This document shows, in pieces, positions 33,890-42,261 of a DNA stretch of 64,000 nucleotides. The notes under the pieces are model-generated. The model was not told the origin of the DNA. It searched no databases and saw only the letters and a program-made list of their open reading frames with translations. The stretch comes from JAGLOK01 sp963675575 (GTDB lineage Bacteria; Bacillota; Clostridia; Christensenellales; UMGS416), in the NCBI GenBank assembly GCA_963675575.1, contig OY776378.1, positions 2,356,001 through 2,420,000 of the forward strand. The letters run 5' to 3'. Positions within the stretch are counted from its first letter, which is position 1, and each line of letters begins with the position of its first letter. The position numbers and the translations under genes are program-made.

Positions 33890-34045
33890 TTTTGGAATAT
33901 TGACCGCCACTTTGGTTTTGTAGTTGTATAATTTGCGATATGAATTGCCAAAGCAATTAACTATACTTAGGCTACGAAAAGCCCAAACATTTCTTGCCAA
34001 AACAAAAAAGCCTCTCGGCTTTTTATGGTTGCGTAATAGTTTATA
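33890..34045 (-). repeat. Decayed terminator-hairpin module D
   Basis: On the minus strand a terminator-like stem (AAGCC-gaga-GGCTT, T-run, 34005-34022) is followed by GGCAAG and an AATTGC ... GCAATT hairpin (33945-33960 region), the same order as modules A and B but with less conserved spacers. A trace resembling a tRNA 3' end precedes it (CGCAACCA). No gene was found in 33810-34290. Confidence 0.4.
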
Positions 34046-34049
34046 TTTC

Positions 34050-34165
34050 TCTTCGCTTTCATAGTTTCTATCGAAACCATTGTCGCGCTACGTGTTTTTT
34101 TTTAAACACTAGGGCTTCGAAATACTTTGTATTTCTTGCCAAAACAAAAAAGCCTCTCGGCTTTA
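34050..34165 (-). repeat. Terminator plus three-hairpin module B
   Basis: Minus-strand order: terminator stem (34148-34165), GGCAAG, hairpin 1 GAAATAC-aaa-GTATTTC (34119-34135), spacer CGAAGCCC, hairpin 2 GTGTTT ... AAACAC (34092-34109), spacer GTAGCGCGACA, hairpin 3 ATGGTTTC-gata-GAAACTAT (34061-34080), GAAAGCG. Spacers match module A; the hairpin arms differ but stay paired. Confidence 0.75.
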
Positions 34166-34171
34166 TTATTT

Positions 34172-34192
34172 TGGTGCGAGAAATGGGAATCG
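34172..34192 (-). repeat. Fragment of a tRNA-Leu 3' end
   Basis: Twenty of 21 bases match the 3' end of the tRNA-Leu at 34295-34379 (T-arm start through CCA). It lies between module C and module B, showing that tRNA end, terminator and hairpins were duplicated as a block. Confidence 0.78.
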
Positions 34193-34197
34193 CCTTC

Positions 34198-34292
34198 GCA
34201 TCAATGATGCTCAGCCCCGTGTTTCTTCTAAACACTCGGACAAGTCCGATTCCTTTACCAAAAAAAAGCCCCATCTATCGATGGAACTCTTT
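34198..34292 (-). repeat. Terminator plus three-hairpin module C, directly after tRNA-Leu
   Basis: Minus-strand order: terminator (TTCCATC-gata-GATGGGG then T7), hairpin 1 TCGGAC-tt-GTCCGA (34236-34249), hairpin 2 GTGTTT-agaag-AAACAC (34219-34235), spacer GGGGCTGA, hairpin 3 GCATC-att-GATGC (34198-34210), GAAGGCG. The arrangement equals modules A and B with different arms. Confidence 0.7.
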
Positions 34293-34294
34293 TT

Positions 34295-34379
34295 TGGTGC
34301 GAGAGATGGGAATCGAACCCACACGGTGTTAACCACACGACCCTTAATCGTGCGCGTCTGCCAGTTCCGCCACTCTCGC
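34295..34379 (-). tRNA. tRNA-Leu (anticodon AAG)
   Basis: An 85-nt gene including encoded CCA. Acceptor arms GCGAGAG and CTCTCGC pair fully; the D-arm GCGGAACTGGCAGACGC is Leu-like; the anticodon stem CACGA/TCGTG encloses TTAAGGG, which puts AAG at 34-36 (codon CUU, A34 probably deaminated to inosine). A long variable arm follows, then TTCGATT in the T-loop. It lies alone on the minus strand. Confidence 0.88.
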
Positions 34380-34503
34380 AAATATTTTTTTACCTTCGCA
34401 AAAGGTACTTAATGATTATAGTCACCACAGGGTAAATTGTCAATCCAAATACAATAAAAAAATATGCTTTTTGTTATCAATTTCATTTATGCCCAAAAAG
34501 TAA

Positions 34504-34532
34504 TTGACAATGAAAATACAGTATAATATAAT
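34504..34532 (+). promoter_or_regulatory. Consensus promoter of the tRNA operon
   Basis: TTGACA (34504-34509), exactly 17 nt, TATAAT (34527-34532), 23 nt before the first tRNA. This is a perfect sigma-A consensus. Confidence 0.85.
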
Positions 34533-34555
34533 GTACTTCGCCGCACTTGCGGTAT

Positions 34556-34631
34556 GGGGGCATAGCTCAGCTGGTAGAGCACTTGCCTTACAAGCAAGGG
34601 GTCACTGGTTCGAGCCCAGTTGTCCCCACCA
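34556..34631 (+). tRNA. tRNA-Val (anticodon UAC)
   Basis: 76 nt with encoded CCA. Acceptor GGGGGCA pairs with TGTCCCC (one G-T); anticodon stem CTTGC/GCAAG with loop CTTACAA; T-loop TTCGAGC. Confidence 0.95.
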
Positions 34632-34632
34632 T

Positions 34633-34709
34633 GGCCCGGTAGTTCAGTTGGTTAGAACGCCAGCCTGTCACGCTGGAGGTCGAGGGTTCGAGTCCCTTCC
34701 GGGTCGCCA
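34633..34709 (+). tRNA. tRNA-Asp (anticodon GUC)
   Basis: 77 nt with encoded CCA. Acceptor GGCCCGG pairs with CCGGGTC; anticodon stem CCAGC/GCTGG with loop CTGTCAC; discriminator G as usual for Asp. It lies 1 nt after tRNA-Val. Confidence 0.95.
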
Positions 34710-34839
34710 TATTTTTAATGATAATGTTCCTGTAAGTTACTTTTTTCAGTTGTTTATGATATAATTATAAACCGTTCAGAATAAGTAACAAGCAGGAAAA
34801 TTGTTATTAAAGAGAAAATTGCTTGAAAATAAAACTTAT

Positions 34840-34915
34840 GCGAGAGTAGCTCATTTGGTAGAGCGTCGCCTTGCCAAGGCGAAGGTAGCGGGTTCGAGCC
34901 CCGTCTCCCGCTCCA
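34840..34915 (+). tRNA. tRNA-Gly (anticodon GCC)
   Basis: 76 nt with encoded CCA. Anticodon stem TCGCC/GGCGA with loop TTGCCAA; T-loop TTCGAGC. The acceptor arms GCGAGAG and CTCCCGC pair except for an A4-C69 mismatch where G-C is normal. A TATAAT-like box at 34759 in the 130-nt gap may give it a separate promoter. Confidence 0.92.
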
Positions 34916-34921
34916 AAATAT

Positions 34922-34995
34922 GGCGCCATAGCCAAGCGGTAAGGCAGAGGTCTGCAAAATCTCCATCACCAGTTCGATTCTGGTTGGCGCCTCCA
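34922..34995 (+). tRNA. tRNA-Cys (anticodon GCA)
   Basis: 74 nt with encoded CCA. Acceptor GGCGCCA/TGGCGCC, anticodon loop CTGCAAA, discriminator U. Typical Cys D-arm AGCCAAGCGGTAAGGC. Confidence 0.94.
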
Positions 34996-35035
34996 TTAAC
35001 GGTGCATTAACAGTGTCTAATATAATGGCACTTTT

Positions 35036-35123
35036 GCCGAAGTGGCGGAATCGGCAGACGCAAGGGACTTAAAATCCCTCGTTCCAAAAGAACGTACCGG
35101 TTCAAGTCCGGTCTTCGGCACCA
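35036..35123 (+). tRNA. tRNA-Leu (anticodon UAA)
   Basis: 88 nt with encoded CCA. Acceptor GCCGAAG/CTTCGGC, anticodon stem AGGGA/TCCCT with loop CTTAAAA, and a long variable arm (CGTTCC ... GAACG) as in leucine tRNAs. Confidence 0.95.
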
Positions 35124-35125
35124 AT

Positions 35126-35250
35126 AAGAAAAGTCAAGCTGTAAAGCTTGGCTTTTTTGTTGGCAAGAAACATACAATGTTTCGCAGCCCAAGAGTTTGC
35201 TTGCAAACTCGTAGCGCGACAATAGTTTCGATAGAAACTATGAAAGCGGC
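35126..35250 (+). repeat. Terminator plus three-hairpin module A, after tRNA-Leu(UAA)
   Basis: Order: terminator AAGTCAAGCT-gtaa-AGCTTGGCTT and T-run (35129-35158), GGCAAG, hairpin 1 AAACAT-aca-ATGTTT (35168-35182), spacer CGCAGCCCAA, hairpin 2 GAGTTTGC-tt-GCAAACTC (35193-35210), spacer GTAGCGCGACA, hairpin 3 ATAGTTTC-gata-GAAACTAT (35222-35241), GAAAGCG. It is an inverted copy of module B on the other side of the tRNA cluster. Confidence 0.78.
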
Positions 35251-35276
35251 AGAGCTTAATATTTGCATATATTATT

Positions 35277-35307
35277 AAAAGTCAAGCTGTAAGGTTTGGC
35301 TTTTTTA
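35277..35307 (+). repeat. Second copy of the tRNA terminator hairpin
   Basis: AAAGTCAAGCTGTAAGGTTTG followed by GCTTTTTT repeats the terminator at 35128-35157 with two changes. A weaker TTTTC-att-GAAAA hairpin follows at 35337-35349. The rest of 35310-35460 holds nothing recognisable. Confidence 0.65.
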
Positions 35308-35460
35308 ATTGTGAATAGGGCTTGAACTTGTCGAGTGTTTTCATTGAAAATGCGAAATCTGCATGTTCCTTTTATGGTTGCCAATTTTTTCTGGAAAATT
35401 TTAATTTTATAAACCCCTACGCCCTTATTATGTCTGGGTTTAAAATCAACATTTAAAGCA

Positions 35461-36018
35461 TTACTCTATATCATATTCAGCGACTTGACAATTTGATAAA
35501 AGAAAATCATTATTTTCTTCTTCGGAAATTCCTAGAAACAGGCCGTGGAGCATCCTTGAAACATACCCATGAGTAATTATCAAAATAGTTTGACCTTCGT
35601 ACTCTAAAAGCGCTTCTTCAAGAGCTTTTTTCACCCTTTTTATTACTTCACCGACAGATTCTCCGCCGTGCTCTGCATTATTTTTTTCATGTAGTACATT
35701 CCTCGCCCATAAATCGGGATATTTTTCTCGGGCCTCGTTTCTCGTAAGCCCCTCATATATTCCCAAATTTCTTTCAACAAAGGCATCTTTTTTAACGAGT
35801 GGTTTCCCTAAGTATTTTTCTATAATTTCGGCTGTTTCAATCGCCCTTTTTTTAGATGAAGAAACAATGATATCTATAGGATATTTAGTCAGTGTTTTAG
35901 CAAGCTTTTTTGATTGCTCAATTCCCTTTTGGTTAAGAGGAACATCAATCGTCCCCGCGTATCTGTTTTGAACATTGTAATCGGTTTCACCGTGTCTTGC
36001 TATGTAAAGTTTTCTCAT
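35461..36018 (-). CDS. Histidine phosphatase family protein (phosphoglycerate mutase-like)
   Basis: The 185-residue protein has the catalytic RHGET box at residues 8-12, the second arginine region SSSKKRAIETAEII, the acidic ERNLGIYEGLT and the second catalytic His in IITHGYVSRML. These define the branch 1 histidine phosphatases (CobC/GpmB-like). Substrate cannot be read from sequence; similar proteins dephosphorylate alpha-ribazole phosphate or sugar phosphates. No cobalamin genes are nearby. It stands alone, 45 nt after the binding-protein gene. Confidence 0.88.
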   Translation of the reverse strand: MRKLYIARHGETDYNVQNRYAGTIDVPLNQKGIEQSKKLAKTLTKYPIDIIVSSSKKRAIETAEIIEKYLGKPLVKKDAFVERNLGIYEGLTRNEAREKYPDLWARNVLHEKNNAEHGGESVGEVIKRVKKALEEALLEYEGQTILIITHGYVSRMLHGLFLGISEEENNDFLLSNCQVAEYDIE

Positions 36019-36062
36019 TATCTTCCCTATTCTTATGCTTTAAAATTATAATATTTATAATG

Positions 36063-37694
36063 TTATTTAATTGTCCAGTATTGGATGCTTGAATAGGCAT
36101 CTTCTTCCGTTACCTGCATAACGTTTGATATTTTGTTTTTAGTCAAAAGAGTGTGAGTTCTAAAATACAAACTTATTATAGGAAGTTCTTCTATTATCTT
36201 CTGTTGGAGTACTTCGTAAGCGCTTGACATGCCTTCCCTAGTCTTTCTCTGCATAACATTTACAAGCATTTCGTCCATTTCAGTATTCTTGTATCCTGAA
36301 ATGTTCTGCGAGCCATCACTTTTCAAAGCAAATCTGAAGTCGGGTATATCGTTTAGATACCACCCTCCCAGCACCAAATCAAACCGCCCTTCTTGAACCA
36401 TGTTTTGATATTCTATCCACTCTTCTGATTTAACTTCCACTTTTATGCCAACCTCTTCAAGCTGCTTCGCAATATATTGTGCTGCCTCAGTACGATGAGG
36501 ATTTTCCCCATCGTTATTTGCAAGAAGTGTCAGCGAAAAGTCCATTTCCACTCCATCAGGAGATACATCCAGCCAAGGGTCTCCATCTTCTAAGTATTTC
36601 CACCCCGCCAGTCTCAAAAGACTTTTGGCTTCCTCGACGTCATTATTATATGTAAGCAATTGACCCGAATACAAGAACGACGTGGGAGGAATTGGAGTGT
36701 CTACGGGTATAGCATGATTTATATATACATTCGAAACAATCTCGTCCCTATCCAAAGCGTAGGCTATTGCCTGACGTACTCTTTTATCGTTTAAAAGCAG
36801 AGAATTAGTGTTTGGCGCGAGAAATTCATAATATCTCGTGGTATATTCGTATGAAAAAATATCCGAAACCTGATCGGTCGCCAAAATTGCCAATTCGTCG
36901 GTTTGAACTACATCAAGCTGACTGAGCTGTAATGCTGAAACAGCCAACGAATTATCATCATAAGGCAGTGCAGTTATTTTCCCAATCATAGGAGACTTTT
37001 GCCACCAATTCGGATTAAGCTCCAAAACCACCTTCTCTCCAGGCGCCCATGAAGTAACCATATACGGACCTGTTCCAACCGGAAAAAGTGGTTCTGTATC
37101 TAAAGTATAACCTAAATCGCGAGGCAAAATGGGAAAATCCAACGCTTTTATCGTTCCATAAAAAGGTTCATAAGAATATATTTTTATTGTATAGTCATTT
37201 TCAACAGACCAATATTTTATGTATCCCAATTCCTCGCAATAATCGTTATTTTTTTCTCGCCTTAACTGGTTCATTAGGTCGAGTGTATATTCCACATCGT
37301 AAGCGTCAATTTTTCTTCCTGTTTGCTGCCAATAAACATCGTCCCGCAAAGTAATTGTCCATTTTTTTCCCGTTTCGTCAAGCTCCCACGTCTGTGCTAA
37401 AACTGGTATAGGCTCACCTATTTCATCGAAAGTCATAAGAGGCTCAAAAATAAGGCCGTAAAGGCTCAGCAAATCTCTTGATGTAACAAGATATGGATTT
37501 GATGATTCCACTTTGCTGGGCATGGGCACCTTTATTTCCACCGAACCATCGGGCATCGGTGTAACAATGGGTGCAATGGTAGGCTCGGGAGTAAAATCGT
37601 ATGTGAAAAAATCCGAATTGTTTTGGCATGAAGCCAAAGTCAATGTAAATATTATAAGCGATAAAACCGCCACTATTTTCTTAATTAAATTCAT
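36063..37694 (-). CDS. Extracellular solute-binding lipoprotein, family 5 (peptide/nickel type)
   Basis: From ATG 37694 (GAGGA 8 nt ahead; the frame opens at 37709) the protein has 543 residues. A lipoprotein signal ends in LTLASC. The body follows the SBP_bac_5 fold: YLVTSRDLLSLYGLIFEPLMTFD, PVLAQTWELDETGKKWTITLRDDVYW, SYEPFYGTIKALDFPILP, NDKRVRQAIAYALDRDEIVSNVY and FDLVLGGWYLNDIPDF. It would bind oligopeptides or a similar ligand outside the cell. No permease or ATPase gene is adjacent, so it is an orphan. It overlaps coaE by 14 bp. Confidence 0.9.
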   Translation of the reverse strand: MNLIKKIVAVLSLIIFTLTLASCQNNSDFFTYDFTPEPTIAPIVTPMPDGSVEIKVPMPSKVESSNPYLVTSRDLLSLYGLIFEPLMTFDEIGEPIPVLAQTWELDETGKKWTITLRDDVYWQQTGRKIDAYDVEYTLDLMNQLRREKNNDYCEELGYIKYWSVENDYTIKIYSYEPFYGTIKALDFPILPRDLGYTLDTEPLFPVGTGPYMVTSWAPGEKVVLELNPNWWQKSPMIGKITALPYDDNSLAVSALQLSQLDVVQTDELAILATDQVSDIFSYEYTTRYYEFLAPNTNSLLLNDKRVRQAIAYALDRDEIVSNVYINHAIPVDTPIPPTSFLYSGQLLTYNNDVEEAKSLLRLAGWKYLEDGDPWLDVSPDGVEMDFSLTLLANNDGENPHRTEAAQYIAKQLEEVGIKVEVKSEEWIEYQNMVQEGRFDLVLGGWYLNDIPDFRFALKSDGSQNISGYKNTEMDEMLVNVMQRKTREGMSSAYEVLQQKIIEELPIISLYFRTHTLLTKNKISNVMQVTEEDAYSSIQYWTIK

Positions 37695-38283
37695 CCTTAA
37701 GTTCCTCATATAATGTTTTTACTAATTTGTTTGTGGCTATAATTGAACCGGAAGTGTCAATCACCCGAGACGCACGCATACGCTTTTCGGAGTCCGGCAT
37801 CTGAACCTCTATCCGTTTTTTCGCATCCTCGTATGATATTTCATCTCGCGCCAAAACGCGCTTTATCTGCTCATCCACCCCGCAGGATGCCGCCCACACT
37901 TCATCACAGTATTTCTCAATTCCCGCCTCAAAAAGCAAAGGGGCGTCAATGAAGCAAAATTTAACTCCTTCTTTGTGCCAAACTTTCAGCTGCGATATCA
38001 TATCATCAATTATTATCGGATGCAATATGGCGTTCAGCTTGTCTAATCGTTGTTTATCGGCAAAAAAGTATTTCGCCGCCCGTTCACGGTTTAACGTTCC
38101 GTCAGAATTGAAAATGAGTTCACCGAAGCTTGCCCTCATTGCCTTTAGCCCTTCTCGCCCGGGCTCTACAACCCTTCGGCTGGCTTCGTCAGCATCCCAC
38201 ACATGTGCGCCCTGCGACTTCAGCACGTTTGATATATTAGTTTTTCCGGTTGCTATGCCTCCGGTCAGGCCTATAATGTGCAT
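37681..38283 (-). CDS. coaE: Dephospho-CoA kinase
   Basis: The 200-residue protein begins MHIIGLTGGIATGKTNISNVL (P-loop) and shows WDADEASRRVVEPG, FIDAPLLFEAGIEKYCDEVW and RVLARDEISYEDAKKRIEVQM, all typical of CoaE, the last step of coenzyme A synthesis. Length is normal. It follows polA on the same strand after about 100 nt, a common clostridial arrangement. Confidence 0.96.
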   Translation of the reverse strand: MHIIGLTGGIATGKTNISNVLKSQGAHVWDADEASRRVVEPGREGLKAMRASFGELIFNSDGTLNRERAAKYFFADKQRLDKLNAILHPIIIDDMISQLKVWHKEGVKFCFIDAPLLFEAGIEKYCDEVWAASCGVDEQIKRVLARDEISYEDAKKRIEVQMPDSEKRMRASRVIDTSGSIIATNKLVKTLYEELKDEFN

Positions 38284-38386
38284 ATTACTGAATAGCTCCT
38301 TTGTTCACTTGTGGTTTTGAAATATTCATTCCCGCCAATTCCACCCAAAATTTTTGTATTAATATATAATCTTTTTATTACGTAAC

Positions 38387-40948
38387 TTACTTCGCCTCGT
38401 ACCAGTTTTCGCCAGTATCTACGTCAGCAATGAGTTTGCAATCCAATTTTGCCACATTCTGCATTTGTTTTTTCACAAGATTTTTAACCCTATCAACTTC
38501 GCTCTTTAAAGTGTCGATTATAAGTTCATCATGTACCTGCAATATAAGCTTGGATTTAAGTTCGTTTTCCTCAAGCGCTGTATACACCGCAATCATGGCA
38601 AGCTTCATTATATCAGCCGCGCTACCCTGAATGGGAGCGTTCATTGCCACTCGTTCAGCCCCTGTTCTCTGATTAAAATTAGAAGATCTGAGCTGCGGAA
38701 GATATATTCTTCTGCCATAAAGTGTTTTTACATATCCGTTTTCTCGGCCGAATTCCACACTATGATTCATAAAGTCTTTAACTTTCGGAAAAGTCTCAAA
38801 ATATTTTGCGATAAATTCCCCTGCCTGCTTGCGCGGAATGTCAAGTTGGCGGGAAAGCCCAAAATCGGATATGCCGTATACAATGCCGAAATTTACGGCT
38901 TTCGCCGAAGAACGCATCTGCTTGGTTACCCCATCTTCTGAAACGCCGAATACCTGCGCCGCTGTGCGCCTGTGAATGTCATCCCCTGTGTTGAAAGCTT
39001 CAAGCATATTCTCATCGCCTGAGATATGCGCGAGTATCCTAAGCTCAATCTGAGAATAGTCCGCGTCAACCAGTGTATGGTCTTCATCTGATGCCACAAA
39101 GGCTTTGCGAAGTTTAACTCCTTCGCTTGTACGTATAGGTATGTTTTGAAGATTTGGCGCAGTTGAAGAAAATCTTCCGGTAATCGCTCCGATTTGGTTT
39201 ATCGTTGTGTGCAGCCGGCCTTCTTTTGTGACAAGAGGAATAATTCCGTCAATATATGTGCTTTTAAGCTTTGCGAGTGTACGATATTCTATTATAGGGT
39301 CGATTATATCGTGCTTCTCTCTCAATCCTTCAAGCACACTTATATCTGTGGAATAACCTGTTTTAGTTTTCTTGGCGGACGGAAGACCTATCTTTTCAAA
39401 AAGCAGCTCACCAAGCTGTTTTGGCGAATTGATGTTAATGCGTTCACCGCCAATCTCGTATATGCGCTCGGTAAGTCCCGCCAGCTTTTCGGAATATTCT
39501 GCATCAAGTGAGCTTAAAACATCGCTGTCGATTTTAAAACCCGTAACTTCCAAATCGTATATTATCGGAATAAGCGGCATTTCTATTTCATCAAACACCT
39601 TGTTTTGTTCTCTGGAAGCAATTATATTTTTTTGCTCGCGCATTAAGCGTATCATTACTGCCGCTGGCGTTTTGCCAATGGTGTGCCCTAGTGAGTTTTC
39701 AACAAGTGTTTTATATCCTCCGCGCTCCGGTCGGCCCAACACTAGCCCTGCGATATATACATCAAACTCCAAATTCTTCAGCTCAATTCCTTGCTTTTTA
39801 AGTTCGTGCATCATTGTTTTGGCATCGTATACAACTTTGTAAATTGAGCTTTCAAACAACTCTTTCAAGTGGTGCATAATGTCATATAGGTCAAGCCCCT
39901 CATCCAAAAGAGTGTGAACTACAGGCATTATATATTCTGTTTCCCCATCGGACACATGGACGTCTTTGCCTATATAAAGCGATATATGCTGTGAGTCCTT
40001 TAGTATATGTTTAAGCTCTATTATGGATTTTTCATCTCGAAGCTCTATTATTTCGGATTCTTTATGAACTTTGGGCGCCTCGCCTGTCATCATCATGACC
40101 TTTTTTAGTATGGTATTAAGCTTTAGTTTCTTAAGTTTGGGTATAATATTAGCGCCCGAGATTCCGTTAAACGCCAAATCTCCCAGAGATTCTTTTACAG
40201 GTGTTTCCGTGTTAATCTTCGCGAGTTCTTTCGACATCCGCGCTTGCTCGAAATTGGCTCTCACCTTTTCACCCAATTTCCCCTTTATCTCGTCAGCATG
40301 CTCCAACACGCCCTCCAAGGTTCCATATTGGGCAAGTAACTTTATCGCAGTTTTCTCACCAACTGAAGGGATGCCCGGTATGTTGTCGGAGCTGTCTCCC
40401 ATAAGACCTTTAAGGTCAACAATTTTATCCGCTCCGAATGTGTATTTTTCAATAAGCTTATCATTATTAACAGATTCAATGTCTGATATGCCTCGCTTGG
40501 TAAGAACAACCTCGACATCGTCATTTATAAGCTGAAAAACATCTCTGTCGCCTGTTATAATCTTCGTCCTCATGCCCTTATCATGCGCCATGCTAGAGAG
40601 TGTTCCGATTATATCATCGGCCTCATATCCTTCCATGCCGATAGTTTTAATATCCATTGACAATAGCAAGTTTTTAATAACGTCAAATTGAGGTATAAGT
40701 TCCTCTGGCATGGGCTTTCTGCCTGCCTTATATTCTGCATATATATCATTTCGGAAGGTTTTTCCCTTGACATCAAAGGCGACTGCCATATGCGATGGTT
40801 TCTCATCTTCTACGGTTTTAAGCAGCATTCCCAAAAAACCGTAGATTGCATTTGTATATGTTCCGTCATCCGTGCTTAATAATGGAAGAGCGTAAAAAGC
40901 CCTGTACATAAGCGAATTGCCGTCAATTAATATCAATAAATCATTCAT
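38387..40948 (-). CDS. polA: DNA polymerase I
   Basis: The 853-residue enzyme has a 5'-3' exonuclease domain (1-290: LLILIDGNSLMYRAFYAL, AFDVKGKTFRND, YEADDIIGTL, GDRDVFQLI, GLMGDSSDNIPG), a degenerate 3'-5' exonuclease domain (about 300-470) and a complete family A polymerase domain (DADYSQIELRILAH, RSSAKAVNFGIVYGIS, LQVHDELIID). The proofreading DxE motif and later Asp residues are not visible in the middle domain, as in Bacillus-type enzymes. Expected roles are Okazaki fragment processing and repair. Confidence 0.97.
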   Translation of the reverse strand: MNDLLILIDGNSLMYRAFYALPLLSTDDGTYTNAIYGFLGMLLKTVEDEKPSHMAVAFDVKGKTFRNDIYAEYKAGRKPMPEELIPQFDVIKNLLLSMDIKTIGMEGYEADDIIGTLSSMAHDKGMRTKIITGDRDVFQLINDDVEVVLTKRGISDIESVNNDKLIEKYTFGADKIVDLKGLMGDSSDNIPGIPSVGEKTAIKLLAQYGTLEGVLEHADEIKGKLGEKVRANFEQARMSKELAKINTETPVKESLGDLAFNGISGANIIPKLKKLKLNTILKKVMMMTGEAPKVHKESEIIELRDEKSIIELKHILKDSQHISLYIGKDVHVSDGETEYIMPVVHTLLDEGLDLYDIMHHLKELFESSIYKVVYDAKTMMHELKKQGIELKNLEFDVYIAGLVLGRPERGGYKTLVENSLGHTIGKTPAAVMIRLMREQKNIIASREQNKVFDEIEMPLIPIIYDLEVTGFKIDSDVLSSLDAEYSEKLAGLTERIYEIGGERININSPKQLGELLFEKIGLPSAKKTKTGYSTDISVLEGLREKHDIIDPIIEYRTLAKLKSTYIDGIIPLVTKEGRLHTTINQIGAITGRFSSTAPNLQNIPIRTSEGVKLRKAFVASDEDHTLVDADYSQIELRILAHISGDENMLEAFNTGDDIHRRTAAQVFGVSEDGVTKQMRSSAKAVNFGIVYGISDFGLSRQLDIPRKQAGEFIAKYFETFPKVKDFMNHSVEFGRENGYVKTLYGRRIYLPQLRSSNFNQRTGAERVAMNAPIQGSAADIMKLAMIAVYTALEENELKSKLILQVHDELIIDTLKSEVDRVKNLVKKQMQNVAKLDCKLIADVDTGENWYEAK

Positions 40949-41048
40949 TAATGCCTGTACCTTTTATCTTTCAAATTAACATAATCGTAACATACAAGCA
41001 TGTGAATTACAATTAAACTATTTGTGACCGAAGGAGTATAACGAACGA

Positions 41049-41993
41049 CTAATCGCTGAAATTCATAAACTTTTCAAGCAGCTTTTCATCAGATAAAATT
41101 CCATCAAAAGATATGGCTGGCGCGTATGCCCTAAATGCTGTTCTATACTCTGTCGCATATGCCATGAAGCTGTAATACGGCAGTCCATTCACATACTTAA
41201 GCTCCACTTCATTTACATTGTATTCATGTCCGCTAATGTCGTTCGGAAAATTGTTTATATAAAAAGCGTGTTCCATCGCCTCTTCAAAAGAAACTGAAGC
41301 CGCCATATAATCTAAAGTATTTTTACATAGATACATCTTGCACTCGCCGCATATACCTTCACTTTCAAGATTTATCCTAATATAACTGTTTGTTTTAATT
41401 CCGCCTACAACCAGATAATAAAATTGCGTATATTGCCCCTGTTCCCCCACTGTTTCATCGGATAATTCAATTAAGTTTTCTTCGAAATAGTCTATAAGCC
41501 CACTGACCTCCATAAAATCTTTAACTGCCTCTTTAAAGTCTGTTTCATTGGCAAAACCGCCTCCTAATCCTTCAGATATTATCATATATCCGCCTTTAGT
41601 ACTGGTTACAATAAACTTGTGATTCTTCCAACCGTTTGCCGATAGGTTGTCTATAAACGCATTTCCTGTTTCCTCGTCGATTACAATCGGATCAAAACCA
41701 AATATTGCAAGCTCTTCGGGCACTTCTTCAATATCTACATCTTCGCAAACGGTGATATCCATAAATTTAACTTTTCCCTCAAAAGGATCAATAGGCTCTT
41801 CTGTTGGTGATTCTGTCTCTTCTTTAAGTGTTTGCCACTGTCGGCCCGCCGTAACTTTCGGCTGCGGTGTTGATGCATTGCCAACCTTATTAACCAGCAT
41901 GCCTCTGTTCCCCATAGTCCGGGCAACACCAAAAACGACTATCGGGACACTTAATACAATTAAAACTATTGTTATTATCGCTTCTTTTCTCAT
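41049..41993 (-). CDS. Uncharacterised membrane-anchored protein
   Basis: This 314-residue protein has an N-terminal signal-anchor (IITIVLIVLSVPIVVFGVA), a Thr/Glu/Pro-rich linker (about 40-72) and an extracytoplasmic domain without a family I recognise. Two nearby cysteines (GICGECKMYLC) could form a disulfide or bind metal. It stands alone between polA and glycerate kinase, both about 100-270 nt away. The 41994-42261 stretch behind its start is AT-rich and holds promoters at most. Confidence 0.7.
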   Translation of the reverse strand: MRKEAIITIVLIVLSVPIVVFGVARTMGNRGMLVNKVGNASTPQPKVTAGRQWQTLKEETESPTEEPIDPFEGKVKFMDITVCEDVDIEEVPEELAIFGFDPIVIDEETGNAFIDNLSANGWKNHKFIVTSTKGGYMIISEGLGGGFANETDFKEAVKDFMEVSGLIDYFEENLIELSDETVGEQGQYTQFYYLVVGGIKTNSYIRINLESEGICGECKMYLCKNTLDYMAASVSFEEAMEHAFYINNFPNDISGHEYNVNEVELKYVNGLPYYSFMAYATEYRTAFRAYAPAISFDGILSDEKLLEKFMNFSD

Positions 41994-42261
41994 ATCTCTT
42001 TCCTTCTTTTTGATGGTTTAAAAGCATTCTTAATCGTTATTTGTTATTTACTAATATATTTTACATTATTTTATATTTATTCTACTATTCTCAACAATTA
42101 ATTACAATATGTTTTTTATTTGTTTACAATTGTATTAATAATTTATGTTTTTCTATCTTTTTTACATCTTCCAAGTATCTTTATCTTGAAAATATTGAGG
42201 AAAATATCTTCAAATTGACACATTACTCATTTAAACAGATAATAATTCAAGAGGAGAAAAT

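Noticed and set aside
34050..35250. Hairpin modules as a CRISPR array
   Set aside because: Repeats are few, inverted, unevenly spaced and differ in the palindromic parts; there are no spacers of regular length and no cas genes.
34504..35278. Short reading frames across the tRNA cluster
   Set aside because: They read through tRNA genes and hairpins; no ribosome binding site or protein-like composition.
33890..35310. Integrated element or attachment site at the tRNA-Leu
   Set aside because: A duplicated tRNA end is present, but no integrase or phage/ICE gene lies nearby; local block duplication explains it better.
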